A DNA stretch of 31,142 bases from UBA822 sp036336795 (GTDB taxonomy: Bacteria > Gemmatimonadota > Gemmatimonadetes > Longimicrobiales > Gaopeijiaceae), in NCBI GenBank assembly GCA_036336795.1, contig JAYZFL010000050.1:1-31142 (forward strand), given 5' to 3'. Shown piece by piece: positions 16,816 through 24,861 of the stretch (position 1 is its first letter; the number at the start of each line of letters is the position of its first letter). Both the position numbers and the translations under genes were made by a program. The notes under the pieces were generated by a model, which was not told where the DNA came from, did no database searches, and was given only the letters and a program-made list of their open reading frames with translations.

Positions 16816-16930
16816 ACTTGGTCAGAGATACGATGATCACTCGAACCTCCGCAGGTTACCGTTTTCGTGAGAGACAACCACGCCAGGTTCCGCCATCGGA
16901 ACTCGATCGACCTCTTGCCCATGATCCACA

Positions 16931-17938
16931 TCAGGTATCCTTGGTCGAAAATGCGGCATCAAACGCCGTCGAAGACGGAGGGAAATCAAGCTCCCGCACG
17001 AACTCGCAGGCCTCCGCGGCTCCGTGCTCACGGTCCATCCCTGCATCCTCCCACTCGACCGACAGTGGTCCCTCGTATCCAACGTCGTTAAGGGCCCTGA
17101 GGACCTCTTCAAACGGGACGTGCCCACGGCCGAGTGACCTGAAGTCCCAATAGCGGTCCCGATGGCCGAACGGGAGATGCCCACCGAAGACACCGGACCG
17201 CATCGGAACGTCGGACCACCACACGTCCTTCATATGTGCGTGATAGATCCTGGATCCGAAGCGCTGGATGAATTCGATGCAGTCGACACCTTGATAGACG
17301 AGGTGGCTCGGGTCGTAGTTAAAACCGAACGCCTCCCGGTCTCCGAGCGCCTCGATTGCGCGCTCTGCCGTGACAATGTCGAAGGCAATCTCAGTCGGGT
17401 GTACTTCGAGCGCGAAGCGTACACCTACTTCGTCAAAGACGTCGAGGATCGGATGCCAGCGCGCGGCGAAATCAGCGAAACCGGCGTGAATCTGCTCGTT
17501 CGAAACTGGGGGAAACGCATAGAGCATCTGCCAAATGGAGCTGCCTGTGAATCCGTTGACGACCGGGACGCCGAGGTTCGCGGCTGCTCTGGCGGTGAGC
17601 TTCATCTCCTCGGCCGCGCGCTGCCTGACTCCTTCGGGGTCGCCGTCTCCCCAGACGTGCCCGGGAACAATTGCCGCATGCCGAGCGTCGATGAGGTCGC
17701 ACACAGCCTGACCGACTAAGTGATTGCTAATGGCCCACACGTCGAGCCCGTGAGAGGCGAGCATCTCCCGCTTGACGGCGCAATAGTCTGGATCCGTTGC
17801 CGCCCGGACGACGTCGAAGTGGTCTCCCCAGCACGCGAGCTCGAGACCGTCGTACCCCCACCCGGCGGCCCTTGCGGCGAGTTCCGTGAGAGGCAGGTCA
17901 GCCCACTGTCCGGTAAAAAGAGTGACAGGTCGACTCAT
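16931..17938 (-). CDS. Sugar phosphate isomerase/epimerase-like TIM barrel protein
   Basis: About 335 residues of the AP-endonuclease-2-like TIM-barrel family (PF01261), which includes xylose-isomerase-like epimerases and the catalytic subunits of some C-glycoside deglycosidases. The start at 17938 (MSRPVTLFTGQWADLPL) begins the fold directly; the frame runs further upstream only as shadow sequence. Metal-site-like residues are in ALEVHPTEI, NYDPSHLVYQG, YHAHMKD and SVEWED, at about residues 190, 225, 250 and 305. There is no signal peptide, so it is probably cytoplasmic, unlike its relative at 23186-24031. It is 73 bases downstream of the Gfo/Idh/MocA gene and belongs to the same operon. A role on the imported 3-keto-sugar is inferred from context. 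Confidence 0.88.
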   Translation of the reverse strand: MSRPVTLFTGQWADLPLTELAARAAGWGYDGLELACWGDHFDVVRAATDPDYCAVKREMLASHGLDVWAISNHLVGQAVCDLIDARHAAIVPGHVWGDGDPEGVRQRAAEEMKLTARAAANLGVPVVNGFTGSSIWQMLYAFPPVSNEQIHAGFADFAARWHPILDVFDEVGVRFALEVHPTEIAFDIVTAERAIEALGDREAFGFNYDPSHLVYQGVDCIEFIQRFGSRIYHAHMKDVWWSDVPMRSGVFGGHLPFGHRDRYWDFRSLGRGHVPFEEVLRALNDVGYEGPLSVEWEDAGMDREHGAAEACEFVRELDFPPSSTAFDAAFSTKDT

Positions 17939-18011
17939 TCTTTTTTTCTCGGGCTCGCATTGGCGACCAAGTCCCTGCAGCGGAACTGGGCGTCCCAATC
18001 CACGGCGGCTC

Positions 18012-19220
18012 TCACGTCCGCCCACGCCCCGGCGGCGAGTACGCCGCATCGATCCACGCACGCTTTCGATGGCTCTCGATCGCGGTCTGGATGAAGTGTA
18101 CGCCGTGCGCACCGTCCTGCACTGTGGGAAAATCGTCCGCGAAGTAGCCGGGGTCACCGTCCAGGCTGCGACCAGGACCGCTCGTCTCGTCTCCTAAAGC
18201 CCCCAGCTTATGCAGTGTATGCGCGACGCTGCGATAGATGTTGGCAAGCGCCTCGATGAATCCTTCGGGATGACCACCCGGCAGGCGCGTGTACGCCTTC
18301 GCGCACTCCGACGACGCACCTGCGCCCCGATAAAGGACACGCTCCGAGCCGTCTGCCTCGACCAAACGCAGACGGTCTGGATCTTCCTGGGACCAGTCTA
18401 GCCCGCGATCACTCCCGTAGACGCGCAGACGCAGGTGGTTGCGCTCCCCGGTCGAGATCTGCGACGCGAAAAGAAGCCCACGTACGCCATCCTCCATCTC
18501 CAGGAGGACCGTCGCGTCATCCTCTAGCTTTCGTCCCTCGACGACCGTCCCGAGGTCTGCAAAGAGACGGAGCATCTCCAGCCCGGTCACGTAGCGGAGG
18601 AGATTGTGGGCGTGTGACCCAATGTCACTCAGCGCCAACGAGACGCCGGCACGAGCGGGATCCCCGCGCCATTCTGCCTGTTTCTGGCCCTCAGCTTCCA
18701 GAAGCGTACGGAGCCACCCTTGGGAGTACTCGACGACGACCTTGCGGAGCCGACCCAACTCACCTGAGCGGATCCGCTTGCGAGCTTCTTTGACCATCGG
18801 ATACCCGGTGTAGTTGTGGGTCACGGCCACAACCAGATCGCGTTCCGCCGCCATCCGGCATAGCTCTTCCGCGTCATCAAGTGTCGTCGTGAGGGGCTTA
18901 TCGCAGACTATATGAGTCCCGTATTCCATAAACGCCGTGGCCACAGCATGGTGCAAGTGGTTCGGCGTAACGATCGAGACGACTTGGATCCGTTCCCCTT
19001 CATCCAAAGAATTCTCCGCCGAGGCCATTTCCTCGTACGAGCTGTAAACTCGCCTCGGACTTAGCCCGAGTTCCACACCGGTTCGGCGCGATTTGGATGC
19101 ATCAGCCGAGAAGGCCCCCGCAACAAGCTCGTACTCCCCGTCGAGCGCTGCGGCCATACGGTGTATCGTCCCCATGAAGGCACCCGGTCCACCGCCGACC
19201 ATGCCGTAACGGACCTTCAC
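18012..19220 (-). CDS. Gfo/Idh/MocA family sugar oxidoreductase
   Basis: NAD(P)-dependent oxidoreductase of about 402 residues. The start is GTG 19220, which overlaps the MFS stop as GTGA and has GGGGG six bases upstream. It places the Rossmann motif at the N-terminus (VRYGMVGGGPGAFMG). CDKPLTTTLDDAEEL near residue 100 corresponds to the family's EKP lysine motif, and SDIGSHAHNLLRYVTG near residue 195 carries the catalytic-region His. No signal peptide is visible, so it is probably cytoplasmic. The family reversibly oxidises sugar hydroxyls, including at C3. In this locus reduction of a 3-keto-sugar to the parent sugar is the likely step, by inference from the neighbouring DUF1080 and dehydrogenase genes. 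Confidence 0.9.
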   Translation of the reverse strand: MKVRYGMVGGGPGAFMGTIHRMAAALDGEYELVAGAFSADASKSRRTGVELGLSPRRVYSSYEEMASAENSLDEGERIQVVSIVTPNHLHHAVATAFMEYGTHIVCDKPLTTTLDDAEELCRMAAERDLVVAVTHNYTGYPMVKEARKRIRSGELGRLRKVVVEYSQGWLRTLLEAEGQKQAEWRGDPARAGVSLALSDIGSHAHNLLRYVTGLEMLRLFADLGTVVEGRKLEDDATVLLEMEDGVRGLLFASQISTGERNHLRLRVYGSDRGLDWSQEDPDRLRLVEADGSERVLYRGAGASSECAKAYTRLPGGHPEGFIEALANIYRSVAHTLHKLGALGDETSGPGRSLDGDPGYFADDFPTVQDGAHGVHFIQTAIESHRKRAWIDAAYSPPGRGRT

Positions 19221-20686
19221 GTCGAACCCCCAATCCTCTCCACTCGATAACCGCCGGCCCCTTGATGTCTCGCATGCATCCCGCCAAAAATTAGGAAGAG
19301 GATCACACACAGAGGCACGACGTAGCGGAACGAGATCCGGCCGCCGTAGTTGTCGGCAGGCCCGAGGATCGCCTGGGCGTCGTCGATAAGGTCAACATCA
19401 CTGTCCGCCGCGATCAACGCCCGAAGGGCGTTGGCTGTCTCCGGTGAAGGCAACGCACCATCGGCACGATACACATCCACGACGCCAGCCACCGCGGTGA
19501 CTACGGCTTCCACGTCGACGTCACCACTCCCAGCCAGCGTGCCTCCAGCACGCTCGAAGAGCGCGACGGCTTCAGCTACAGGGATTTTTCCGTGGGCGTA
19601 GCGATCCGCGATCCTACCCATCTGGGGGGAAGCCACCAGACCGACAGTGGCCATCCCCACCGTGCCCATGAGGCCAAGACCAAGTGCCCCACTCCTCGGG
19701 ACCCTCTCCGAGACCACTCCAAGCATCGTGGGCCAAAAATAGCAGACGCCAACTGCAAAGACCGTCGCGGCGCCGAAGATGGTCAACGGACTACTGACGT
19801 AACTCAGCGCAAACAGCCCTGCACCAGATACTAGGGCGGACGCGACGAGAAGTCCGGTCGGCGAGAGCCGATGCACCACGGTTCCAGCACGATACCGCAT
19901 CACGGCCATCAATCCGTTGATCCAGACCAACACCAGGATCCCGGGTATCCCACCTGCCTCGAGCACGGCAGGGACCCAACGGTTGGGCCCGAGTTCGACC
20001 GACGCAGTCATCGCCATCGCCACGAGCATCACCCACATGAGCGGCGTCGTGAATGCGCACCTGAACATCTCGCCCATGCTCACCCCAGCCTTGACTCCCT
20101 CGGTATCCGGAAAGGGTTCTCTCAGGAGCATGATTCCGTATGCGACGGTCGGCACGAGAATCAGGCCGATCTTGAGCTGCCAGGCCGTTAGGCCAATGAA
20201 GTCCAGCCCGAAAGCGGCGAGACCACCGATCACGACCCCGCCCGGGAACCAGACGTGGAATCGGTTCAGTTTGACCGTCTTATTGCCGGGATACAGCGCG
20301 GCTACGAGTGGGTTACACGCCGCTTCGACCAACCCGTTGGCCATCGCGATTATGAGCGCCCCGCGCAACAAGGTCCAGAATCCCGTCGCGAAAATCATGT
20401 TGAGCGACCCCAGGAGGTGCCCGACGAACGCGAACCGGAGTAACATTCGCATCCCCAGGTTGTCTGCGAAGGGCGCGAAGACGAGCTGCGAGACAGCGAA
20501 TCCCCAAAGCGCGGCGCCTCCGATCAGCCCGACTTCTTCGTTCGTCAGCACAAAGTCCCGCTTCAGAGCGAGCATGATTGCGCCGACTGTAGCGAAGGCC
20601 ACCGATGTGGCGACCAGCGCGACGCAGCTGCCGAGAAAGAGGCGAGAGACGTTGACGCTCGATGCGTCCGACCTGCGATCCGGCAC
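19217..20686 (-). CDS. MFS transporter, probable sugar importer
   Basis: Major facilitator superfamily carrier of about 489 residues with twelve likely membrane segments. The start is GTG 20686, overlapping the stop of the upstream subunit gene by one base (TAGTG). An N-terminal membrane segment begins at about residue 15, and the loop after the second segment reads FADNLGMRMLLR. GLVEAACNPLVAALYPGNKT near residue 115 resembles the corresponding region of FucP-type sugar:proton symporters. An unusually long hydrophilic stretch of about 85 residues separates the last two membrane segments. Its stop overlaps the Gfo/Idh/MocA start by four bases. Import of a 3-keto-sugar or free sugar across the inner membrane fits its place in the operon; the substrate is not determined. 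Confidence 0.88.
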   Translation of the reverse strand: MPDRRSDASSVNVSRLFLGSCVALVATSVAFATVGAIMLALKRDFVLTNEEVGLIGGAALWGFAVSQLVFAPFADNLGMRMLLRFAFVGHLLGSLNMIFATGFWTLLRGALIIAMANGLVEAACNPLVAALYPGNKTVKLNRFHVWFPGGVVIGGLAAFGLDFIGLTAWQLKIGLILVPTVAYGIMLLREPFPDTEGVKAGVSMGEMFRCAFTTPLMWVMLVAMAMTASVELGPNRWVPAVLEAGGIPGILVLVWINGLMAVMRYRAGTVVHRLSPTGLLVASALVSGAGLFALSYVSSPLTIFGAATVFAVGVCYFWPTMLGVVSERVPRSGALGLGLMGTVGMATVGLVASPQMGRIADRYAHGKIPVAEAVALFERAGGTLAGSGDVDVEAVVTAVAGVVDVYRADGALPSPETANALRALIAADSDVDLIDDAQAILGPADNYGGRISFRYVVPLCVILFLIFGGMHARHQGAGGYRVERIGGST

Positions 20687-21405
20687 TACTCGAGCCCCAC
20701 GTGCCGCATCACCTCGGCCGGAGGAGGATCCCAACGCGCGAGCGGGACATTCCCCAAGTACTGGAGATCCTGCATTCCTTCCGTCGTCGTCCAAAACGCG
20801 GCCGCCGTAAGATCACGGACCCGGTCAAAGAAGCGGGCCGCGGCCTCGTAGCCCGAAGCTGCGTTCGGCAGGAAGCAAATATCGTCGGAGATCGCATGCT
20901 TCTGCGCAGTTTCGAGGTCACGGAACCGGAGGCCTTCCCCGAAGCGTTCGGCAGCCTCGCGGTCCAGCCAGACAAGCCCCCCGCGGATCACCACTTGGTC
21001 CTCACGGTTACGGTCGTAGGGCGCACTGACCCATTCGTCGATGAAGTCATGCGCACCAAGCCGGCTAGCGGACAGCGAGCGCTCGTCTGCAGGGATGATT
21101 ATGTCGCAGATCGAGGCGAGTGCTTCCAACTCGTTGGAGGAGAGCGTGCGCTCCCAAGGGACGGTAGGTGCGATCAAGTCCGGGTCCCACGCCGTCCCGG
21201 CGGCTTTGGGGTTGTTGGCCTGAGACGGGGCGACGGCCAATTCGTCCACCTCTTCGCTGCGTAGGCACGAAGTCAGCCCCGGCGCTGCAGCCGCGATCGC
21301 CATCACCTTGATTGCATGGCGACGATCCATCGGCAACGGACTCGGATCTTCTTCGCGCGCACTCACCGCGTCCCGGACGACTGGCAGGTCGAGTCGTTTC
21401 ACCAT
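20686..21405 (-). CDS. Gluconate 2-dehydrogenase subunit 3 family protein, small subunit of sugar dehydrogenase
   Basis: About 239 residues. The start ATG 21405 overlaps the stop of the GMC gene by one base (TGATG). The mature part matches the gluconate 2-dehydrogenase subunit 3 family (PF13618): LSSNELEALASICDIIIPAD near residue 95, GAHDFIDEW near 120 and an aromatic C-terminal block (AFWTTTEGMQDLQYLG). An RR-containing export sequence ending in a possible lipobox (MDRRHAIKVMAI ... PGLTSC) begins near residue 26, so an internal start there is an alternative. In FAD glucose, gluconate and lactose dehydrogenases this subunit is the Tat-targeted partner that escorts the FAD subunit across the membrane; that role is inferred here from pairing and signal. 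Confidence 0.87.
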   Translation of the reverse strand: MVKRLDLPVVRDAVSAREEDPSPLPMDRRHAIKVMAIAAAAPGLTSCLRSEEVDELAVAPSQANNPKAAGTAWDPDLIAPTVPWERTLSSNELEALASICDIIIPADERSLSASRLGAHDFIDEWVSAPYDRNREDQVVIRGGLVWLDREAAERFGEGLRFRDLETAQKHAISDDICFLPNAASGYEAAARFFDRVRDLTAAAFWTTTEGMQDLQYLGNVPLARWDPPPAEVMRHVGLE

Positions 21406-23189
21406 CACAGGTTCCTCGCGGTAAGCTGCTCGACGATGTAGTCCGAAGCCCGCCACGCGAGCGCCATGATCGAGAGAGTTGGGTTCTTGTCTGCGTTCGA
21501 GACGAAGCAGCCTCCATCCGTCACGAAGAGGTTGTCCACCTCCCAGGACTGGCAAAACTGGTTCAGTACCGATACCGAGGGGTCGTCGCCCATGATCACG
21601 CCACCTACCTCGTGGATGATCTGGCCGCCAGGCTCTATGGCGTCCGCGCCGTCGTCGTACACTCTGGTCGTTACGCGCCCACCCATCGCCTCAATGATAT
21701 CTGCAAACGTTTGCTGCATGTGGCGCGCCTGGTTCTCCTCATGTTCTGACCACTTCCAGTGGAAGCGTAGTGTCGGGATCCCCCACTGATCGACATGATC
21801 GGGATCGATCTCACAGTAACAGTTCTCGTTGGGAATCATTTCCCCCCGGCCGGCAAAACCGACGAAGGAGCCGTAGTAGCGGCGGCAATCGTCTTTGAAT
21901 TGTTCCCCGTACGACCCACCGGTCAGCCGCTCGAGCCCGCCGAATGTCCCGAAGCCCGGCATCCGACGACCGCCCCCGAGCTCTATGTGATAGCCACGCG
22001 CGAAATCGAGGCGACCACCTGCTTGCTCCTTATAGAGCCACCACGGCACATACAAATGCATTCCCGATGCGCCGTCGGCGTTGTGCGGAGGCATGTTCTC
22101 CATCGCAGGGATCTGTCCAGAGACACCAGCGCCGACAGTATCCATCAAGTACTTGCCGACGAGCCCGCTGCCGTTTCCAATTCCGTCGGGGAAGAGATTG
22201 CTTCTGGAGTTGAGGAGGATGCGTGCCGACTCACACGCGCTAGCGGCCACGATCACGACACGTGCACTGACGTGCTCGTCCACGAGGGTCCTCTTGTCAA
22301 CGTAGTGGACTCCAGTCGCCCGGCCGGAGGAATCGACTGTGACCTCGCGGACCATGGCATCCGTGATGATGTCCAGATTACCCGTCTCGAGCGCGGGAGG
22401 CAGGACCACGGTCGGTGACTGGAAGTTGGCCTTGATCGAGCACCCCCGACCGCACGGGGTCGCGAAGAAACAGGCTGCCCGCGATCGCATCGAGTCCGCG
22501 GTGACGCGGCGAGCTAGCGGGTTGTTGGGCCAGAGATACCGTGAGAGTCGGTCGGCGTCCTGAGGCTCAGTGAGGATGGCCAGGTGTGCCGGAATGACCG
22601 GGATACCGAGCTCGTCACCCGACGCCTTCTGGACGAGCAGCTCGTTTACGCGGGGCGCCGGCGGGGCCTGAAGGATTCCAGGTGAAGAGTCTGGCGTATT
22701 CTCGAGGCCCTCGTTGGACCCATACACACCAATCAGTGCCTCGGTTTTGTCGTAGTACGGCTCGACATCCTCATACGACATCGGCCAGTCGAAGCCGAGG
22801 CCGTCACGGGAGCGAGGCCCGAAGTCGTAAGGCCCGTTACGCAGGGAGATGCGTCCCCAGTGGTTTGTGCGTCCGCCGAGCATTCGGGCTCTCCACCATC
22901 TGAACTCCGAGCCCTCCGCACTCGCATACGGCTCTCCCGGTACCTCCCAACCACCATCCACTGTGGCGTCGTAAAAGCCGAACGGCTTCTCCGAAGTCCC
23001 CACTCCTCTGAGGGGGGCGTCCCTGGGGAGCTGGAACATCGGGGTCTCAGTGACAGGATCGTAGTCGCGCCCGGCTTCGAGCATGAGAACGCGCACGCCG
23101 GAGCAGGCAAGCACATACGCACACATTCCACCGGCTGCGCCGGATCCAACGATGATGGCGTCGTATTGCTGTTGTGCCCTTCTTTTCAC
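21405..23189 (-). CDS. GMC-type FAD oxidoreductase, probable glycoside 3-dehydrogenase catalytic subunit (copy 1)
   Basis: 594-residue flavoprotein. The FAD-binding motif is at residues 14-20 (VGSGAAGG) and a second GMC block (MLGGRTNHWG) at 103-112. C240, C246 and C250 have the C-x5-C-x3-C spacing of the 3Fe-4S ligands in the Burkholderia FAD glucose dehydrogenase catalytic subunit. The C-terminal domain has IHEVGGVIMG and DKNPTLSIMALAWR, where family members usually read HEMGTARMG and QNPTLT, so the catalytic neighbourhood is somewhat divergent. There is no signal peptide of its own; export with the small subunit immediately downstream is expected. The start ATG overlaps the previous stop by four bases (ATGA). 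Oxidation at sugar C3 is inferred from locus partners; gluconate- or glucose-type activity is possible. Confidence 0.88.
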   Translation of the reverse strand: MKRRAQQQYDAIIVGSGAAGGMCAYVLACSGVRVLMLEAGRDYDPVTETPMFQLPRDAPLRGVGTSEKPFGFYDATVDGGWEVPGEPYASAEGSEFRWWRARMLGGRTNHWGRISLRNGPYDFGPRSRDGLGFDWPMSYEDVEPYYDKTEALIGVYGSNEGLENTPDSSPGILQAPPAPRVNELLVQKASGDELGIPVIPAHLAILTEPQDADRLSRYLWPNNPLARRVTADSMRSRAACFFATPCGRGCSIKANFQSPTVVLPPALETGNLDIITDAMVREVTVDSSGRATGVHYVDKRTLVDEHVSARVVIVAASACESARILLNSRSNLFPDGIGNGSGLVGKYLMDTVGAGVSGQIPAMENMPPHNADGASGMHLYVPWWLYKEQAGGRLDFARGYHIELGGGRRMPGFGTFGGLERLTGGSYGEQFKDDCRRYYGSFVGFAGRGEMIPNENCYCEIDPDHVDQWGIPTLRFHWKWSEHEENQARHMQQTFADIIEAMGGRVTTRVYDDGADAIEPGGQIIHEVGGVIMGDDPSVSVLNQFCQSWEVDNLFVTDGGCFVSNADKNPTLSIMALAWRASDYIVEQLTARNL

Positions 23190-24031
23190 GATAGCGTGCT
23201 CAGGTGCGTGAAGCTGCGCCGAACGCTTTCCATCGCATCATCGCCTGGCTGGTCATGCTCCACAAAGGCGTGGAGGAGTCCGAGTCCTTCGGCGAACGGG
23301 ATCAGCGCTGCGAAGTCGATGGCTCCATCGCCGACGTCGACCATCTCTCCAATCGAGGTTCGGTCCTTCACGTGGATGCTCGTGACCCGCCCCGCAGTGT
23401 CGTTGAGATACGTAACCGGATCGGCACCACCGTGCACGGTCCAGAAGACATCCATCTGCCAGTCGACGAGGCCGGCCTCGGTCCTCTCGAGGAGTAAGTC
23501 CATAGGGACTGTACCGTCAGACAGAGCCCGGTGCTCCCAGTCGTGATTGTGATAGCCGAACCTGAGGTCGACTGCCTTTGCAGCTTCACCGGCCCGATTG
23601 AAGTCGTCCGCCAGGCCCCTGAGTCCGTCGGGAGTTCGCAGGTCGGACGGGATGGAGGGAACCACGACCAAGGCCTGCCCAAGTTCCTGTGCACCATCCA
23701 GGATGCTTGCCCAATTTCCCCGAATCTCAGAAACCGATTGGTGACTCGACGCGGCGCGAAGGCCGACCGCGTCGAGCTTGTTTCGCATCTGCCGCGGCGT
23801 AAGCCCGTACAGTCCCGCGAACTCCACTTCGGCGTAGCCGATTCCAGCGACTGCCGCGAGCGTTCCGTCCACGTCGCCGGCCATCATCGAACGCAGCGTG
23901 TAGAGTTGGACGCCGTAGCCAGCCAGGGTCCGGCTGGGGAATGCCAGCGACCCGCTCGGGCCGCACCCGGTGAGCAACGCCGCTGCCGGCAGGGCGCCGA
24001 GGAAGGTCCGGCGGTCGATGGGGGCACTCAC
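23186..24031 (-). CDS. Exported sugar phosphate isomerase/epimerase-like TIM barrel lipoprotein
   Basis: About 281 residues of the PF01261 TIM-barrel family. The start is GTG 24031, overlapping the DUF1080 stop as GTGA, with GAGGG seven bases upstream. The N-terminus is an export signal with paired arginines and a lipobox (DRRTFLGALPAAALLTGC), so the protein is probably anchored on the periplasmic side, where no phosphorylated sugars are expected. Family blocks are GVQLYTLRSMM, GIGYAEVEF, GYHNHDWE, MDVFWTVHGG and IHVKDRT. Paired with a DUF1080 lipoprotein and an exported dehydrogenase, it probably acts on a 3-keto-glycoside, as related TIM-barrel proteins do in C- and O-glycoside cleavage systems. 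That reading is inference. Confidence 0.87.
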   Translation of the reverse strand: MSAPIDRRTFLGALPAAALLTGCGPSGSLAFPSRTLAGYGVQLYTLRSMMAGDVDGTLAAVAGIGYAEVEFAGLYGLTPRQMRNKLDAVGLRAASSHQSVSEIRGNWASILDGAQELGQALVVVPSIPSDLRTPDGLRGLADDFNRAGEAAKAVDLRFGYHNHDWEHRALSDGTVPMDLLLERTEAGLVDWQMDVFWTVHGGADPVTYLNDTAGRVTSIHVKDRTSIGEMVDVGDGAIDFAALIPFAEGLGLLHAFVEHDQPGDDAMESVRRSFTHLSTLS

Positions 24032-24735
24032 GACAGGACCCTCAGCTTCATATTTCGAAACCAAACTGGGTCGCCGTGGTCCTGAAGCCCAATGTGACCG
24101 CGATCAGCCATTCCGTACGCTGGCCATTCGACGAACTTACTGCTCGCTACCAGCTCGGCCCACTCCTCACTCCGCAGCTCGTACTCGACGACCTTGGTTC
24201 CGTTGAGCCAGTGCTCGACGTGACGTCCCTGCACGACGATGCGGCCCGAATTCCATTCGCCGGCAGCGTGCACGGCCCCGCGAGGGACCGGATTCAGCGC
24301 GTAGTTAGATCCGGCGCTGGTGAGGGGGCTCTGCCCGTCTTGGTGATTGGGGTCGTCCAGCAACTGGTACTCGGGCGCGCTGTGGTAGATCAGTGGCTGG
24401 CCCTCCGCAGCTCGATAGAAGACACCGCTATTGCCGCCGTTCCCAACCTTCCAATCGAATGCGAACTCGAAATCCTCGAACTGAGCCTCGGTGATGATGT
24501 CACCACCTTGCCCGACCCGTGCGAGCGTTCCGTTCTCCACTGCCCATGAGCCCGGAAGCGATTGCATGTTGTAGCCTCGCCACCCGTCGAGGGACTCACC
24601 ATCGAAGAGGAGTATCCATCCGGCGGTGCGCTCCGCCGAGGTGAGTGTGTTCATCGACTCTCGGGATCCGGCACATCCAATCAACACGAGCGTCGCGAGC
24701 CCTGATAACGCGATCTTCGATGAGGTGGAGACCAA
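24028..24735 (-). CDS. DUF1080 (3-keto-disaccharide hydrolase) lipoprotein, copy 1
   Basis: About 235 residues, first gene of the long - strand operon. The best start is TTG 24735; no ATG, GTG or other TTG precedes the signal peptide in this frame. A lipobox (LVLIGCAG) lies near residue 22. The fold signature of PF06439 is clear: WILLFDGESLDGWRGY, NSGVFYRA, PEYQLLDD, GEWNSGRIVVQG, EHWLNG and a C-terminal GHIGLQDHG. Members of this domain family act on 3-keto-glycosides. It differs in sequence subtype from the second DUF1080 at 27178-27960, so the two are not a recent duplication. Probable site of action is the periplasm, after oxidation by the GMC enzyme. Confidence 0.9.
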   Translation of the reverse strand: MVSTSSKIALSGLATLVLIGCAGSRESMNTLTSAERTAGWILLFDGESLDGWRGYNMQSLPGSWAVENGTLARVGQGGDIITEAQFEDFEFAFDWKVGNGGNSGVFYRAAEGQPLIYHSAPEYQLLDDPNHQDGQSPLTSAGSNYALNPVPRGAVHAAGEWNSGRIVVQGRHVEHWLNGTKVVEYELRSEEWAELVASSKFVEWPAYGMADRGHIGLQDHGDPVWFRNMKLRVLS

Positions 24736-24833
24736 GTTCCGGCGCCTAACGTCGTCAGACAGGGTGGCCGTCCCGTCCGAGGTGATTAATTAGGACAAAC
24801 TACGACGGACCGGCGGTTCCTCGCTAGGATCCG

Positions 24834-24845
24834 TAGCGGCCGCTA
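24834..24845. promoter_or_regulatory. 12-bp palindrome in the divergent promoter region
   Basis: TAGCGGCCGCTA is a perfect palindrome in the 126-base gap between the two divergent operons, 17 bases before the + strand start. It is a candidate operator for shared control. No regulator gene is visible in the window, and no clear -35/-10 pair was found in the gap. Confidence 0.3.
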
Positions 24846-24861
24846 TCATCATGCTGAGCCA

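Noticed and set aside
17939..18157. N-terminal extension of the second TIM-barrel epimerase frame
   Set aside because: Runs antiparallel to no motif and overlaps the end of the Gfo/Idh/MocA gene in another frame; the fold begins at ATG 17938.
19917..20810. Long + strand frame opposite the MFS gene
   Set aside because: Low-complexity Pro/Ser/Thr-rich shadow of a GC-rich membrane-protein gene on the other strand.
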